Origin: Setophaga petechia
Lineage: Eukaryota > Chordata > Aves > Passeriformes > Parulidae
NCBI GenBank assembly: GCA_024362935.1
Contig: JANCRA010000176.1
Span: forward strand, 248,001-312,000
Length of the DNA stretch: 64,000 nucleotides
Direction: 5' to 3'
Positions 27,640 through 39,655 of this stretch are shown in pieces. Under the pieces are notes generated by a model. It was given only the letters and a program-made list of their open reading frames with translations. It made no database searches and had not been told where the DNA came from. Every line of letters begins with the position of its first letter. Position 1 is the first letter of the stretch. A program made the translations under genes and the position numbers.

Positions 27640-28980
27640 GGTCAGGATTTTGCCCTGGTCAAGGATGTGCAAAACAACCTGAGATCTTTTTGTGGGATCT
27701 GAGATGATCAATTCCAGAGGATTTCTTTCTTTCCAGGTCAGCACAAGTTCCTCTCCTCAGCAAAGGAGAATCAGGGCTGGGATTTTTCCCTGGCCAAGGG
27801 TGTGCAAAACAACCTGGTGGGGTTTTTGTGGGATCTGTGGCACTAGGAAATTATAAATTTTAAAGGATTTCTCCATTTCAGGGCAGCACAAACTCCTCTT
27901 GGCAGAAGAGGATCAGGGTCAGGATTCTGCCATGGTCAGGGGTGTGCTAAACAACTTGGGATCTTTTTGTGGGATCTGTGGCACCAGGAAATTATAAATT
28001 TTAAAGGATTTCTCCATCTCCAGGGCAGCACAAGTTCCTCTCCTCAGCAGAAGAGAATCAGGGTCAGGATTTTGCCCTGGTCAAGGGTTTGCAAAACAAC
28101 CTGGTGGGTTTTTTGTGGGATCTGTGGCACCAGGAAATTATAAATTTTAAAGGATTTCACCATCTCCAGGGCAGCACAAGCTCCTCTTAGCAGAAGAAGA
28201 TCGGGGTCAGAATTTTGCCTTGGTCAAAACAACCTGGTGAGTTCTTTCTGGGACCTGTGGCACTGGGAATTTATAAATTCTGGAGGGTTTCTCTATTTCC
28301 AAGGCAGCACAAGCTCCTCTCCTCAATAGAGGAAGATTGGGGTCAGGATTTTGCATGGTTTGCAAAACAACCTGGTGGGTTTTCTGTGGGACCTGTGGTA
28401 CCAGGAAATGATAAATTCTGGAGGATTTCTCTATTTCCATGTTAGCACAAGTTCCTCTCTTCAGCAGAAGAGAATCAGGGTCAGGATTTTGCATTTGTCA
28501 GGGGTTTGCAAAACAACCTGGTGGGTTTTCTGTGGGACCTGTGGCACCAGGAAATGATAAATTCTGGAGGATTTCTCTATTTCCAGGTCAGCACAAGCTC
28601 CTCTCCTCAGCAGAGGAGAATCAGGGTCAGGATTTTGCATTTGTCAGGGGTTTGCAAAACAACCTGGTGGGTTTTCTGTGGGACCTGTGGTACCAGGAAA
28701 TGATAAAATCTGGAGGATTTCTCTATTTCCAGGTCAGTACAAGCTCCTCTCCTCAGCAGAGGAGGATCAGGGTCGGGATTTTGCCTTGGCCAAAGCAACC
28801 TGGTGGGTTTTTTGCGGGATCTGTGGCAGCAGGAAATGACAAATTTTGGAAGGTTTCTCTATTTCCAAGGCAGCACAAGCTCCTCTCCTCAGCAGAGGAA
28901 GATCAGAGTCGATATTTTACATTATTAGGGGTTTGCAGAACACCCTGCTGGGGTTTTTTGTGCGATCTGAGACGATAAAT
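27640..28980. repeat. About 142 bp tandem array, SMO-AHCYL2 gap
   Basis: About ten copies of a unit with CAGGGTCAGGATTTTGC, CAAAACAACCTGGTGGGTTT, CACCAGGAAATTATAAATT and GCACAAGCTCCTCTCCTCAG. Breaks fall near 27,642, 27,771, 27,911, 28,055, 28,200, 28,340, 28,480, 28,624 and 28,768. I do not recognise a mobile-element source. Confidence 0.95.
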
Positions 28981-29439
28981 CCCGGCTGATTCCGCACCTC
29001 GGGTCAGCACCACCTCCCTGCTCAGCAGAACCGCGGCGCCGCAGCAGCAGCCGCGACCTTTCCTGCTCTCCATGCGAGGGGAGGGATTTTCCTCCATCCT
29101 CGAATCCCTCCGTTCCCGTTCCAGAGGGCGGTCCTGAGCCGGGATCGGCCCCGAGCCGGAGTTTTGTGATCCCGGAGAGAGGCAGGGATGGGTTGTGGGC
29201 TCGATCCCGTCCAGCAGGAATCAGCTTTATCTCGGGAATTGTGCTCATCGCACTGCGGGCTCACAGGGATGTGCTGCTTCTCCTCTAGCTCCGATCCCCT
29301 CTGGAATTCCTGCTCCTCTCCCATGCCTCTTTCCTCCCTGAAATCCTCCCTCAGCTTCTCCGCTGTTTCCATCTCTCCCCTCCCTCCTGGGTTTTGGGGA
29401 GGTCTCTGTGGATTCCTTCCCTCCCTCCTCTCCTCCAGC

Positions 29440-30425
29440 TCATCCCAAACACCGAGCTTGCCGAGCTTTGAGAATTTCCTCTCCATCTCATCCCAAACAC
29501 CGAGCTTTGAGAATTTCCCCTCCTGCATCTCATCCCAAACACCGAGCTCCCCTCAGATTTGAGTTTCCTCTCCATCTCATCCCAAACACTGAGCTCCCCT
29601 CAGATTTGAGTTTCCTCTCCATCTCATCCCTAACACCGACCTCGCTGAGCTTTGAGAATTTCCTCTCCGTCTCATCCCAAACACCGACCTCGCCTGAGCT
29701 TTGAAAATTTCCTCTTCATCTCATCCCAAACGCTGAGCTTTAAGAGTTTCCTCTCCATCTCATCCCAAACACTGAGCTTTGAGAATTTCCTCTCCATCTC
29801 ATCCCAAACACCGAGCTCCCCTGAGCTTTGAGAATTTCCTCTTCATCTCATCCCAAACACTGAGCTCCCCTCAGATTTGAGTTTCCTCTCCATCTCATCC
29901 CAAACACTGAGCTTTGAGAGTTTCCTCTCCAGCTCATCCCGAACACTGAGCTCCCCCGGGCTTTGAGAATTTCCTCTTCATCTCATCCCAAACGCTGAGC
30001 TTTAAGAGTTTCCTCTCCATCTCATCCCAAACACCGAGCTCCCCTCAGATTTGAGTTTCCTCTCCATCTCATCTCAAACACTGAGCTCCCCCAGGCTTTG
30101 GGAGTTTCCTCTCCATCTCATCCCAAACACTGAGCTTTGAGAATTTCCTTTCCATCTCATCCCAAACACTGAGCTCCCCCGGGCATTAAGAGTTTCCTCT
30201 CCATCTCATCCCAAACACCGAACACCGAGCTTGCTGAGCTTTGACAGTTTCCTCTCCATCTCATCCCGAGCACTGAGCTCCCCCGGGCTTTGAGAGTTTC
30301 CATCTCATCCCAAACACCGAGCTCGCCTGAGCTTTGAGAATTTCCATCTCATCCCAAACACCGAGCTTTGAGAATTTCCTCTCCATCTCATCCCAAACAC
30401 CGAGCTCCCCTGGGCTTTGAGAGTT
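29440..30425. repeat. 36-60 bp minisatellite, SMO-AHCYL2 gap
   Basis: More than twenty copies of CTCCATCTCATCCCAAACAC followed by CGAGCTCCCC and TGAGCTTTGAGAATTTCCT, with modular loss of the middle block. Confidence 0.95.
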
Positions 30426-30734
30426 GGGCACTTGAGGATTGGAATTGGCACTTGAGAATTGAGAATTAATTAAGCTCTCACCCACCAACAGCTCCAAGTT
30501 CTTCTCACAGGGCTGATCTCAATAAATAGCAATAATAAGAGGATGGGTTTGTGCTCCAGAAGAGGCACATTCACAGAGAATGGGATTTAGAAAAGGTGGT
30601 AGAACTGAAGTAATTAAATGTAAATCATGAACGTGGTGGTTTATTACTGATTTGTGCCTGCAGGCTGAGCTCAGTGCCTGGCAGGACAGCAAGTCCCAGG
30701 AGTTTGGATGGCACATTCCCCATGCCAGGATGTT

Positions 30735-31320
30735 GTGGCTCCTCATTCCCATGGGTTTTCCTGGCGTTGGTTGGGATTGATGGTCCAGGAGGGCTTTTCC
30801 AACCCCTTTGGCTCTGAAATTCCACAATTTTGGTCCAGGCCTGGGGGGCTTCCTGGCCAGGCCACAACACCGTGGGGACACCAAGGCCTGTGACAGATTG
30901 AGTCCAGAGAAGGGACAAAGGAGCTCTGGGAAGGGTCTGGAGCCCCAGGAGGGGCTGAGGGAGCTGGGAAGGGGCTGAGCCTGGAGCAAAGGAGGCTCAG
31001 GGGGCCCTGGGGGCTCTGCACAAGTCCCTGCCAGGAGGGGACAGCCCAGGGAACAGGGACAGGAGCAGAGGGAACGGCCTCAGGCTGGGCCAGGGCAGCT
31101 CAGGGTGGGCACAGCAGGAATTTCCCCATGGAAAGGGCGGTCAGGCCTTGGCAGGGGCTGCCCAGGGAGGTTTGGAGCTCCCATCCCTGGAGGCGTCCAA
31201 GGAATCCCCGGATGTGGCACTCAGGGCTCTGGGCCGATAACATAAGGGGGGGATCAGGCACACCTTGGTCTCGATGGTCTCGAAGCTCTTGTACCACCTC
31301 AGTGCTTCTGCGAATCCATG
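30735..31320 (+). mobile_element. CR1-type LINE 3' fragment upstream of AHCYL2
   Basis: Matches the CR1 3' region in order: GGGACAAAGGAGCTCTGGGA, AACGGCCTCAGGCTGGGCCA, GGCTGCCCAGGGAGG, CCATCCCTGGAGGCGTCCAA and GATGTGGCACTCAGGGCTCT. It ends about 80 bases before the AHCYL2 promoter motif. Confidence 0.85.
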
Positions 31321-31401
31321 CCCGGCAGCTGAAACACTAAAAATTCACCAAAACGAGAAAAAAACCCCAAATGCCTTCTGGGGGCGGGTGGCCCCGGGGG
31401 G

Positions 31402-31458
31402 ACTACAACTCCCATCAACCCCCGCGCGGTCCCGCAGGGGCTGCCGGGAGCTGTAGTC
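31402..31458. promoter_or_regulatory. AHCYL2: Inverted pair of ZNF143/THAP11-type motifs at the AHCYL2 promoter
   Basis: ACTACAACTCCCA at 31402-31414 is the 5' part of the ZNF143 (SBS) motif. GGGAGCTGTAGTC at 31446-31458 is its inverted counterpart with one change. Both lie in the CpG island about 150-200 bases before the ATG. Confidence 0.6.
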
Positions 31459-31601
31459 GCGACGGGGCGGAGCCGGGGCGGGAGGACTCCATGTCCCGGC
31501 ATGCAGTGCGGCAGCAAGGGCGGCGGGGCGGGGCGAGGCGGGGCCGGCGGCCCGAAGGGAGCCGGAGCGGACCGGGCGCGGAGCCGGAGCAGTTGGCGGC
31601 G

Positions 31602-32048
31602 ATGTCGGTGCAGGTGGCGGTTGCCGCGCCCGCCGTGGAGCTGAAGGAGCTCGGCGGCCCCATGGACAAGGCGGCGGGGCCGCCGTGCGAGCCTGTGGGC
31701 GCTCACGCAGCGGGGCACGGCGTGGCGGCGGCGGCGGCGCCCGCCTGCCCCGTGCCGGGCGCCGAGCGTGAGGCGGCCCCGGCCCCCTCCGCCGAGCGGC
31801 CTCCGGGGGGCGGCTGCCCCGGGCTGTCCTCGGCCGCCGCGATGTCCTCGGCCTCCGGGATGTCCTCGGCCTCCGGGATGTCCTCGGCCGCCGGCAAGGT
31901 GCCGCAGGCTTCGGCCATGAAGAGGAGCGACCCGCACCACCCCCAGCAGCCCCGGCACCGCGACGGCAGCGACAGCAGCAGCGGCGCGGCCGAGGCGCTC
32001 GTGAGCCCCGACGGCACCGTCACCGAGGCGCCGCGCACCGTCAAGAAG
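31602..32048 (+). CDS. AHCYL2: AHCYL2 (IRBIT-family S-adenosylhomocysteine hydrolase-like 2), exon 1 only
   Basis: The ATG at 31602 opens 149 codons ending at a phase 0 donor (AAG|GTAACG). MSVQV at the start and KVPQASAMKRSDPHH plus EALVSPDGTVTEAPRTVKK at the end match vertebrate AHCYL2. This exon encodes the low-complexity N-terminal extension that separates AHCYL2 from AHCYL1; the hydrolase-like domain lies in later exons outside the window. The family regulates IP3 receptors and Na/bicarbonate cotransporters rather than hydrolysing S-adenosylhomocysteine. Residues 81-98 are three MSSASG-type hexapeptides from an in-frame 18-base repeat. Residues 41-46 form a Val-Ala run. I could not find exon 2, which should begin near QIQFADQ, so intron 1 exceeds 31.9 kb. 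Confidence 0.95.
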
Positions 32049-32339
32049 GTAACGGGGGCGACAGCGGCAGGGAGCGCTCCCGGCGGGGCCGTGCCAGGGG
32101 ACAGCCCCGTGCCGGGCGCCGGGAGCCGGGGACGCGGCGCTGCCTCGGCCGGGCAGGGCCGGCCCGGTGCGGGGTCCCCGGTGCGCGGCGGGTGTCGGTG
32201 ACCCCGAGCGGCTGCCGGGGCTGCGGGGGCGCTCCAGGGCTGGGGCTGCATTGTGGGGACGCGTTCTGCCATGCCTGGGGGTCTGGCTGAGCCTTGTGCC
32301 CCCCCGTGTCTGTGCACTGGGGACATGGGGAGGGGACAC

Positions 32340-32790
32340 CGGGGGCCTTTACACCCCGTTCCCTGCACTCCCAGGTGACACCGGGTGCCTTTACACCCAA
32401 ATTCTACACTCCCAGTTGACATTGTGTGCCTTTACACCCCGTTCCCTGCACTCGCAGGTGACACCGGGTGCCTTTGCACCCGAATTCTGCACCCTCAGGT
32501 GTCTCTGGGTGCCTTTGCACCCCTGGGTTCCCACACCCCCAGGTCTCCCTGGCCGCTTTTACACCCCAATTCTGCACTCGCAGGTGTCCCTGGGTGTCTT
32601 TACACCTGAATTCTGCCCCCTCAGGTGATACTGGGTGCCTTTACACCCAATTCTGCACCCCCAGGTGACATTGGGTGCTTTTGCACCCCAATTCTGCATC
32701 CCCAGGTGTCCCTGAGTGCCTTTACACCCCAATTCTGCACCCCCAGGTGTCCCTGGGTGCCTTTCCCCCCCTCACCTGCCCCCCAGGTGT
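32340..32790. repeat. 40-44 bp minisatellite at the start of AHCYL2 intron 1
   Basis: About ten copies of GGTGCCTTTACACCCCAATT followed by CTGCACTCCCAGGTG. Confidence 0.92.
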
Positions 32791-33004
32791 GTGAGCTGCA
32801 GGGTGTGTGGGTTCACATCAGGTTCACGTTCCCAGGGTTATCTGGGGAATGTGGATAAGATAAAAATGTCCCGGGCGGCGCCGGTGACGTTGGCACGTGG
32901 GGCAGGGCCAGGTGTGCCCATGGCTGGGTGTGGGGTGTGGCAGGGGGGGTTTTGGGGGTGCCTCTCTCTCGGGGGTGCTGTGACCTGGCAGCTGCACCCC
33001 AGGA

Positions 33005-34075
33005 GTGTGTGGAGCTGGGAACCCTGGTGGGTCCCATCCTGGTGGGTCCAATCCTGGTGGGTCCAACCCTAGTGAGTGGTTCCAATCCTGGTGATTCCAA
33101 TCCTGGTGGGTCCAATCCTAGTGAGTGGGTCCAATCCTGGTGAATGAGTCCAACCCTGGTGGTTCCAACCCTGGTGGTTCCAACCCTGGTGAGTGGTTCC
33201 AACCCTGGTGGGTCTAATCCTGGTGGGTCTAATCCTGGTGGGTCTAATCTTGGTGGGTCCAATCCTGGTGGTTCCAACCCTGGTGGGTCCCATCCTGGTG
33301 GTTCCCATCCTGGTGAGTCCAACCCTGGTGAGTGAGTCCAACCCTGGTGAGTGAGTCCAACCCTGGTGAGTGAGTCCAACCCTGGTGGTTCCAACCCTGG
33401 TGGTTCCAACCCTGGTGGTTCCCATCCTGGTGGTTCCCATCCTGGTGGTTCCAACCCTGGTGGGTCCAACCCTGGTGGGTCCAACCCTGGTGGTTCCAAC
33501 CCTGGTGGGTCCAACCCTGGTGGTTCCCATCCTGGTGGTTCCCATCCTGGTGGTTCCAACCCTGGTGGTTCCAACCCTGGTGGTTCCCATCCTGGTGGGT
33601 CCCATCCTGGTGATTCCCATCCTGGTGGGTCCCATCCTGGTGATTCCCATCCTGGTGGTTCCAACCCTGGTGAGTGGTTCCAACCCTGGTGAGTGGTTCC
33701 AACCCTGGTGAGTGGTTCCAATCCTGGTGAGTGGTTGCAATCCTGGTGGGTCCAACCCTGGTGGTTCCAACCCTGGTGGTTCCAACCCTGGTGGTTCCCA
33801 TCCTGGTGGTTCCCATCCTGGTGGTTCCCATCCTGGTGGTTCCCATCCTGGTGGGTCCCATCCTGGTGGGTCCCATCCTGGTGGGTCCCATCCTGGTGAT
33901 TCCAACCCTGGTGAGTGGTTCCAACCCTGGTGAGTGAGTCCAACCCTGGTGGTTCCAACCCTGGTGGGTCCAACCCTGGTGAGTGGTTCCCATCCTGGTG
34001 GGTCCCATCCTGGTGGGTCCCATCCTGGTGGGTCCCACCCTGGTGAGTCCAACCCTGGTGGGTCCATCCACGTGT
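33005..34075. repeat. 15-18 bp minisatellite, about 1.07 kb
   Basis: About 65 units of GGTGGGTCCAACCCT, GGTGGTTCCCATCCT and GGTGAGTGAGTCCAACCCT. Three or four unit types are interspersed. Confidence 0.97.
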
Positions 34076-35700
34076 CTCCAGCTCCTCAGGTGGACACAGG
34101 TGCTCCCTGGAGTAGGGGTTGTGTGTGCCCTGCTGTGCCTGGAGGGAAATCCACATTTTCCCTGGTTTTTGCACCATTCCTGTTGGAAATCCCAGGGAAG
34201 GAGTTGTCCCCTGTGAATCTTTATGGGGTGTAGGGAATTAAGTGTCCCTGTCCTGAGGGAGCCTCTCACCCCATAGAACTTTGGGGTGAACACCTCACCT
34301 CCCCTGCTGATGGACTTCCAGCCTCTTTTGGGGCTGCTCTAAAATGTCCTGTCCCTTTGGAGGGCCCAGGCTGAGGGGGTTTGTGTCCATAACTGTGATT
34401 TCCTCCAGGGTGGCTTCCCTGGAATTCCAGTTTCTCCTTGGAGGGAGCACAGACAAGGTCTGGATCTTGCTTTTCTTCCCTAAAATCCCATTTTTGGGGT
34501 TGGCAAAGGACATTTTCCCTCTGAGATCCTGACTCCCACCCCAGTGTTTGGAGTTTGATTTCCTAATCCCATCTCTATTTTTAGAGACCCTCAGGGCACC
34601 CATAATTCTCCTTAAATGTGCTTAAACTCTTCATCCCACCCCTCTCTCCATTTTCTCCTGTGTTCAACCACAAAAATGGATTTCACCCTTTTTTTCAGAG
34701 GGTGGTTGGGAACCTGAAACAGCTTCAAACCTTCCTCACTTCCCTGCCTGCTCCTAATCCCAGGAGCAGAGCAACAAATCCAGGAATCTGGAATTCCCAG
34801 CTGGCTCCTGCCTCCCTCTGCTTGGGATGTGCTGCTGGAGAGGATCTGGGAGCACAAATTGTTCCTTCTCCTCCTTTCCTCAGCCTCTCAACCCAGGCTC
34901 TTCACTCATCCAGGTCCTCTCCTCCTCAGGAGAAAGAAATAATATTCAATATCCTGGTGTTATTGGAATAAAACCAGATTTGGGAGCCAGCAAATTTGTC
35001 CCCGTGCCTGTAAAATTGGGCACGTGGAGCTGAAGCATCTGGTGAAAGGAGGTTTAGAACAAAAATAAGATATAAATTGTTTTCACTCAGATCCAACAGA
35101 ACTTTGCTGATATAGAGGTAAAAGTCTAATTAAAATTGATGAAATTTGTAGTGGAACTGTGATTCTTAGGAGTGTTTGATAGAAACAAAATCCCAGTATT
35201 TTTTTCTTGGCTGGTTTATAGAAATATAATTTTCTTTTTTTTTTCCCTTTCCTTGGAATCCTAACACCCATCCTTGAGATACCAATCCACAAAATTGTGA
35301 TTTTGCAATTCTGAGACAAAAAGAGTTCCCAGAAAATTTCAGTGACTCTTTTCCTCTTTTCACTCTCATTTTAAATCTTCTTTTCTGTCAGTTCAGCATT
35401 TTATTGATCTGTCTGCCTTTAGATGTTCTGATTTGTATTTTTCCTTGATAGGGTGTGTAAAACAGGAAGGAATAGATGGAATAGATGATATTTTTATATA
35501 TATTTATATGCAGACATTATAGATGGTGCTGGGCTTTTCTCTGCCAGCTTTAGAGATCAAATATTGAGCAAAATTCCTGGAATTGTTGTTCTTGAGTTCT
35601 TGCTGGAAATGCTGGAATTCCTCATTCCTGAGAGGTGAAATTTTGCAGGTGAATGCCCATCCAGCTCTGACCCCTGCAACAACAACAACAAAAAAAATTA
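34076..35700. other. AHCYL2 intron 1, mostly unique sequence
   Basis: No exon, RNA gene or clear repeat was recognised apart from short A/T runs near 35,237 and a CAA run near 35,680. Confidence 0.5.
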
Positions 35701-35754
35701 AATTTAATGAGATTCAGGTCTTGATTGAATGGTTGTGAGGTGACAGCTGTGTGT

Positions 35755-38095
35755 CCATTTCTTCAGCTGGGAAAGGAATCATGGGGTGGGATGGGTTGAG
35801 TTTGAAGGGACCTTAAAGCCCATCCAGTTCTTACCCCTGATACAAGAAAAACTTAAATTTAATCAAATTCAAGTCTTGATTGAATGGTTGTGAAGTGACA
35901 GCTCTGTGCTCCTTTCTTCAGCTGGGAGAGGAATGGTGGAATCATGGGATGGATTGGAGGGGACCTTAAGGCCCATCCAGTTCTGACCCTCAGCCAAAGT
36001 AAATTTAGGAAAATTTACTTAAATTTACTTAAATATACTCAGATTCAGGTCTTGGTTTAATGGTTGTGAGGTGACAATTCTGTACCCCTTTCTTCAGCTG
36101 GGAGAAGAATTACGAGGTGGAATGGGTTGGGTTGGAGAGGACCTTAAAGCCCATCCAGCTCTGACTCCTGATACAAGAAAAACTTAAATTTAAACAGTTT
36201 CAGTCATTGGTTTAATGGTTATGAAGTGACAACTCTGTGTCCATTTCTTCAGCTGGGAAAGGAATGGTGGAATCATGGGATGGGTTGGGTTGGAGGAACC
36301 TTAAAGCCCAACCAGTTCCGACCCTCAGCTGCAAGAAAAACTTAAATTTAATCAGATTCAGGTCTTGATTGAATAATTGTGAAGTGACAGCTCTGTGCTC
36401 CTTTCTTCAGCTGGGAGAGGAATGGTGGAATCATGGGATGGATTGGAGGGGACCTTAAAACCCATCCAGTTCTGACCCTCAGCTGCAAGAAATCTTAAAT
36501 TTAATCAGATTCAGGTCTTGATTGAATAATTGTGAGGTGACAGCTCTGTGCTTCTTTCTTCAGCTGGGAGAGGAATCATGGGGTGGGATGGGTTGAGTTT
36601 GAAGGGACCTTAAAGCCCATCCAGTTCTGACCCCTGACACAAGAAAACTTAAATTTAAACAGTTTCAGTCCTTGGTTTAATGGTTATGAGGTGACACCTC
36701 TGTGTCCATTTCTTCAGCTGGGAGAAAAATCACAAGGTAGGATGGGTTGGGTTGGAAGGAACCTTAAAGTCCAACCAGTTCTGACCCCTGCCACAAGAAA
36801 AGTTAAATTTAAGGAGTTTCAGTCCTTGGTTTAATGGTTATGAAGTGACAGCTCTGTGTCCCTTTCTTCAGCTGGGAGAGGAATCATGAGGTGGGATGGG
36901 TTGGGTTGGAGGGGACCTTAAAGCCCATCCAGTTCTGACTCCTGATAGAAGAAATCTTAAATTTAATCAGATTCAGGTCTTGATTGAATAATTGTGATGT
37001 GACAGCTCTGTGCTCCTTTCTTCAGCTGGGAGAGAAATGGTGGAATTGTAGGATGGGTTTGTGGGGACCTTAAAGCCCATCCAGTTCTGACTCCTGCCAC
37101 AAGAAAAACTTAAACAGTTTCAGTCATTGGTTTAATGGTTGTGAGGTGACACCTCTGTGTCCATTTCTTCAGCTGGGAGAGGAATGGTGGAGTCATGGGA
37201 TGGGTTGGGTTGGAAGGGATCTTAAAGCCCAACCAGTTCTGACCCTCAACCACAAGAAAAGTTAAGAAAATTTACTTACATTTACTTAAATGCACTCAGA
37301 TTCAGGTCTTGGTTTAATGGTTGTGAGGTGACAACTCCGTGTCCCTTTCTTCAGCTGGGAGAAAAATCATGAGGTGGGATGGGCTGGGTTGAAAAGGACC
37401 TTAAAGCCCATCCAGTTCTGACCCCTGCCACAAGAAAAGTTAAATTTAAGCAGTTTCAGTCCTTGATTTAATGGTTATAAAGTGTCAACTCCATGTCCCT
37501 TTCTTCAGCTGGGAGAGGAATCATGGGGTGGGATGGGTTGAGTTTGAAGGGACCTTAAAGCCCATCCAGTTCTGACTCCTGACACAAGAAAAACTTAAAT
37601 TTAATCAGATTCAGGTCTTGATTAAATAATTGTGAAGTGACAGCTCTGTGCTCCTTTCTTCAACTGGGAGAGGAATGGTGGAATTGTGGGATGGGTTGGG
37701 TTGGGTTGGAAGGGACCTTAAAGCCCATCCAGCTCTGACCCCTGCCACAAGAAAAGTTAAATTTAATCACATTCAGTCCTTGATTTAATGGTTATGAAGT
37801 GACAACTCCATGTCCCTTTCTTCAGCTGGGAAAGGAATCATGAGGTGGGATGGGCTGGGTTGTAAAGGACCTTAAAGCCCATCCAGTTCTGACCTTCAGC
37901 CAAAGTAAATTTAAGAAAATTTACTTAAATTTACTTAAATGTACTCAGATTCACGTCTTGGTTTAATGGTTGTGAGGTGACAACTCCATGTCTCTTTCTT
38001 CAGCTGGGAGAGGAATCACAGGGTGGGTTGGAGGGGACCTTAGAGCCCATCCAGTTCTGACCCCTACCACAAGAAAAACTTGGATTTAAACAAAT
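35755..38095. repeat. About 157 bp array, fifteen units, containing a CR1 3' end
   Basis: Each unit holds TTCTTCAGCTGGGAGAGGAA, GGATGGGTTGGGTTGGA, GGACCTTAAAGCCCATCCAG, then ACTTAAATTTAATCAGATTC and GGTTTAATGGTTGTGAGGTG. The GGGTTGGAAGGGACCTTAAAGC core is the reverse-oriented CR1 3' end. Unit starts fall near 35,758, 35,914, 36,092, 36,246, 36,400, 36,556 and onward to 37,997. Confidence 0.95.
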
Positions 38096-38211
38096 TAATT
38101 CTTAATTTAATGGCCATGAGGTGCCCGGGGCTCTGGGAGTTCCTGCCCCCTGCACTGGGAAGGTCAAACCTCAGCAAGAGGCGAGTTTTACATGAAGCTC
38201 CAAAGCAGAAG

Positions 38212-38214
<3 letters not shown>

Positions 38215-38268
<54 letters not shown>
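38215..38268. repeat. TTA trinucleotide microsatellite
   Basis: About eighteen uninterrupted ATT/TTA units, intronic. Confidence 0.97.
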
Positions 38269-38829
38269 TTCCCCTGTCCCAGGCACTGCCTGCTCCTGGA
38301 GCTTGTTTTGATGATTAGAGCCAGGGTTTTGTGGAGCCCTGAAAATGTAAAAGATAGAACTCTAAAATGTTGGGCTTTGTGTTTTCTCAGATCACTGCAC
38401 CTACATAAGCAATATGATAAAGGATATAATTGTTACATGTGATGATTGTTTAGTAATTCAGTATAATTATTATACAACCATAAGAAGAATCATGAGAAAC
38501 TGTGTTGGAAATTTAACAGGAGCTACGTTTAGCTGAAATCTCTGTATACAACAGAACAATAGAAGTTTAATAATTAACATGAAAGTTATGTAACAACAGA
38601 GTATAAAACACCTTCACCTCCAGTGTATGGTCAGAATCAGATTTGGGTGGTAATTCCCAATTCCCAGAGCTCTCATTAAAAGGCACCACATGGAATCATT
38701 ACATGATTTTGTGTTTTTGAGCTCTAACACATCACCTGAGGCTGCTGGCAGTGACTCTCCTGTGGCTCCTCTCAATGGTGCCTCTGACCTTGCTTCCCTC
38801 ACATTTCACCTGAGCCTGCCTGTTCCTGT

Positions 38830-39655
38830 GGAAATTCCCACTTTGAGGCACAGCCACGAGGGTTTTCCAGCTCCATTCAGGATTTTTAAAATATTTTTTT
38901 TTTCCCTTCTTACCCCCAGCCATCACTTCTGCCAGGTGATGAATTCCCAGGAAATGCAGGGAATGAGGGGCCTGGAATGGCCTTTAGGAAAACCTTCCTA
39001 GGGGGAGGTTTTTAATATAAAATTCTGGAATTTGGTGTGATAATCTGCACGAATCTGGGTTCTTGGAGCAGGTGCCTGTGTGGAACCCAGTGCAGGATCA
39101 ATTCCCACTTTGAGGCACAGCCACGAGGGTTTTCCAGCTCCATTCAGGATTTTTTTAAATATTTTTTTTCCCTTCTAATCCCCAGCCTTCCCTTCTGCCA
39201 GGTGATAAATTCTTCTTCCCACGGGGCTGAATTCCCAGGAAATGCAGGGAATGAGGGGCCTGGAATGGTCTTTAGGAAAACCTTCCCGGGGGGAGGTTTT
39301 TATATCAAATTCTGGAATTTGGTGGGATAATCTGGATAAATCTGGGTTCATTGGAGCAGGTGCCTGCGTGGAACCCAGTGCAAGGATCAATTCCCACTTT
39401 GAGGCACAGCCATGAGGATTTTCCAGCTCCATTCAGGATTTTTAAAATTTTTTTTTCCCTTCTGCCAGGTGATAAATGCTTCTTCCTCCAGGGCTGAATT
39501 CCCAGGAAATGCAGGGAATGAGGGGCCTGGAATGGTCTTTAGGAAAACCTTCCTAGGGGAGGTTTTTTATATGAAATTCTGGAATTTGGTGGGATAATCT
39601 GGATAAATCTGGGTTCATTGGAACAGGTGCCTGTGTGGAACCCAGTGCAAGGATC
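38830..39655. repeat. Three copies of a 270-290 bp tandem unit
   Basis: Starts near 38,830, 39,100 and 39,388. Each has AATTCCCACTTTGAGGCACA, CCAGGAAATGCAGGGAATGA and CTGGGTTCATTGGAGCAGG. Confidence 0.92.

Larger units (their letters stand above)
31380..32330 (+). promoter_or_regulatory. AHCYL2: AHCYL2 CpG island
   Basis: Dense CpG and GC-rich sequence spans the promoter, exon 1 and the first 280 bases of intron 1. It stands out against AT-richer flanks. Confidence 0.8.

Noticed and set aside
33069..34293. Open frames of about 330-450 codons on the minus strand
   Set aside because: They lie over the 15-18 bp minisatellite and translate to monotonous repeats with no start context or splice logic.
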